Source: Epiperipatus broadwayi
Taxonomy: Eukaryota > Onychophora > Udeonychophora > Euonychophora > Peripatidae
Reading direction: 5' to 3'
Length of the DNA stretch: 64,000 bases
Assembly (NCBI GenBank): GCA_028023455.1
Contig: JAQFVV010006222.1
Location: forward strand, 856,001 to 920,000
The position numbers were made by a program, and so were the translations under genes. Positions 63,162-64,000 of this stretch are shown here, one piece after another (position 1 is the first letter of the stretch; each line of letters starts with the position of its first letter). The notes under the pieces were generated by a model. That model did not search any database and had not been told where the DNA came from. It saw only the letters and a list, made by a program, of their open reading frames with translations.

Positions 63162-64000
63162 ATGAAGATAAAAATTGGATCACTCAACATTAGAGGCTTA
63201 AATGCCACCAAAAAACTTTTTGATCTCAAAAAATGGTTACATACAACACAACCACACATACTGGGGCTTTTGGAAACAAAAATATACAGCAGCTCTCAAA
63301 TTGATCCATCAAAATATTTAGTCAACCAAGGTTTTTGTGCCTGCTCAAGGCAATCATCATCACCATCAGGTGGCACAGGCATAATTATTTCACACAACTG
63401 CCCTTTCGATTCTTTTAAAATTATATATATTGACTCTAATCTTATCATATTAACACTCCATCATAAAAATATCACACTTAACCTAGTATTTGTATATATA
63501 CCACCAGGCCCTGTCATCATCTCCAGAATAATAGCAACAATAAATTCAATGCTTACAGCAACACCAAATCCCATAATACTCCTGGGAGATTTCAACATGA
63601 CCTACCAAACTTTTGTCACCAAATGGATCCATCAAATAACAATCCCACTTATGAGTGCTGAGGGTTTTCTCCCAACAAACTCAATATCTTTTAATAACAA
63701 TAGATATAAGTCACTTATTGATTTGTGTTTCTACTCACCAATGTTACATCATTATTTTAATCTTGAACTCTGTCCATCTATAATCTCAGATCATGCTGCT
63801 CAGTTCATCACCCTCGACCTAACAAAAATACAAAATACAACAATAGCCCTCCAAAAGACTATGCGAATACTTCTTCCAGCACAAACAACTGAATTCTTAT
63901 ATTCAGAAACATATATAATGCTCCAAAAACTTCAAAACATGTCACTCGATCCAGTACAAAAGTATATAGCATTCACCAATATACTTTCTTTCAACATCAA
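63162..64000 (+). CDS. LINE ORF with AP endonuclease domain, apparently intact, runs off the window
   Basis: The open frame starts at ATG 63162 (an in-frame TAA lies at 63156-63158, so this is the first possible start) and stays open for 279 codons to the window end. It shows the exonuclease-endonuclease-phosphatase fold of L1/Tx1-type LINEs. In order: SLNIRGL (Asn9), LLETKI (Glu39), GGTGIIIS (70-77), VYIPPG (111-116), LLGDFN (Asp143, Asn145), SLIDLCFY (184-191) and ISDHAAQF (Ser209-Asp210-His211). All catalytic positions visible in the family are kept. The protein would nick target DNA; the reverse transcriptase should follow beyond 64000. No ORF1 is seen upstream, only about 127 bp then the (AAT)n tract. 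The intact frame stands out among the dead LINEs here and suggests a young insertion. Confidence 0.85.
   Translation, partial: MKIKIGSLNIRGLNATKKLFDLKKWLHTTQPHILGLLETKIYSSSQIDPSKYLVNQGFCACSRQSSSPSGGTGIIISHNCPFDSFKIIYIDSNLIILTLHHKNITLNLVFVYIPPGPVIISRIIATINSMLTATPNPIILLGDFNMTYQTFVTKWIHQITIPLMSAEGFLPTNSISFNNNRYKSLIDLCFYSPMLHHYFNLELCPSIISDHAAQFITLDLTKIQNTTIALQKTMRILLPAQTTEFLYSETYIMLQKLQNMSLDPVQKYIAFTNILSFNI

Overview
This window reads as repeat-dominated, intron/intergenic-type animal nuclear DNA. It is very AT-rich, almost free of CpG over long stretches, and full of microsatellites, foldback elements and decayed retrotransposons. There are no bacterial-style operons, ribosome binding sites or CRISPR arrays. 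The mix (Ty3/gypsy LTR element, RTE LINEs with (ATC)n tails, L1/Tx1-like LINEs, a Penelope-like element, a tRNA-derived SINE and a Pin1 retrocopy) points to a metazoan. My best guess is a lophotrochozoan, possibly a cephalopod mollusc, but nothing here fixes the species.

Layout: 1-3458 is a non-autonomous Ty3/gypsy-like element, with two roughly 590-bp LTRs around a gag gene broken by one in-frame TGA and no recognisable pol. 6150-18112 is rich in copies of a dispersed repeat of about 440 bp (called R440 here), found singly, as a tandem dimer, and as a 547-bp near-perfect palindrome. Several MITE-like hairpins and an RTE LINE 3' end (10267-11120) lie in the same stretch. 18113-32395 is mostly featureless AT-rich DNA with a possible coiled-coil ORF remnant, an L1/Tx1-like LINE 3' fragment (24180-25345), a hairpin, and a pair of MITE copies, one of which carries a 40-bp SINE-tail insertion with target-site duplications. 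32396-33700 is a decayed Penelope-like element split by a 644-bp palindromic insertion. 37738-40265 is a nearly full-length but dead RTE LINE.

41750-44690 holds two MITEs, an island of normal CpG frequency and another R440 copy. 46035-46503 is a Pin1 prolyl isomerase retropseudogene. 49493-49685 is a long hairpin. 53045-54850 contains a second copy of a head module linked to R440 and a complete 99-bp tRNA-derived SINE with perfect 19-bp target-site duplications. Two small candidate 3'-terminal coding exons, each behind a plausible splice acceptor, lie on the minus strand at 57063-57175 and 60284-60355. They are the best hints of a host gene running right to left. The right end is a (AAT)n microsatellite of about 416 bp, followed at once by an apparently intact LINE open reading frame (AP endonuclease domain, all key motifs present) that runs off the window at 64000.

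The genes do not form a pathway; the story is one of nested mobile-element insertion and decay. The most unusual items are the R440 palindromic/tandem family and its recurrent head module, the palindrome inserted in the Penelope-like element, extreme SINE 5' truncations marked by target-site duplications, and the LINE sitting against a giant (AAT)n tract. All similarity statements are by eye; no database or alignment was run.
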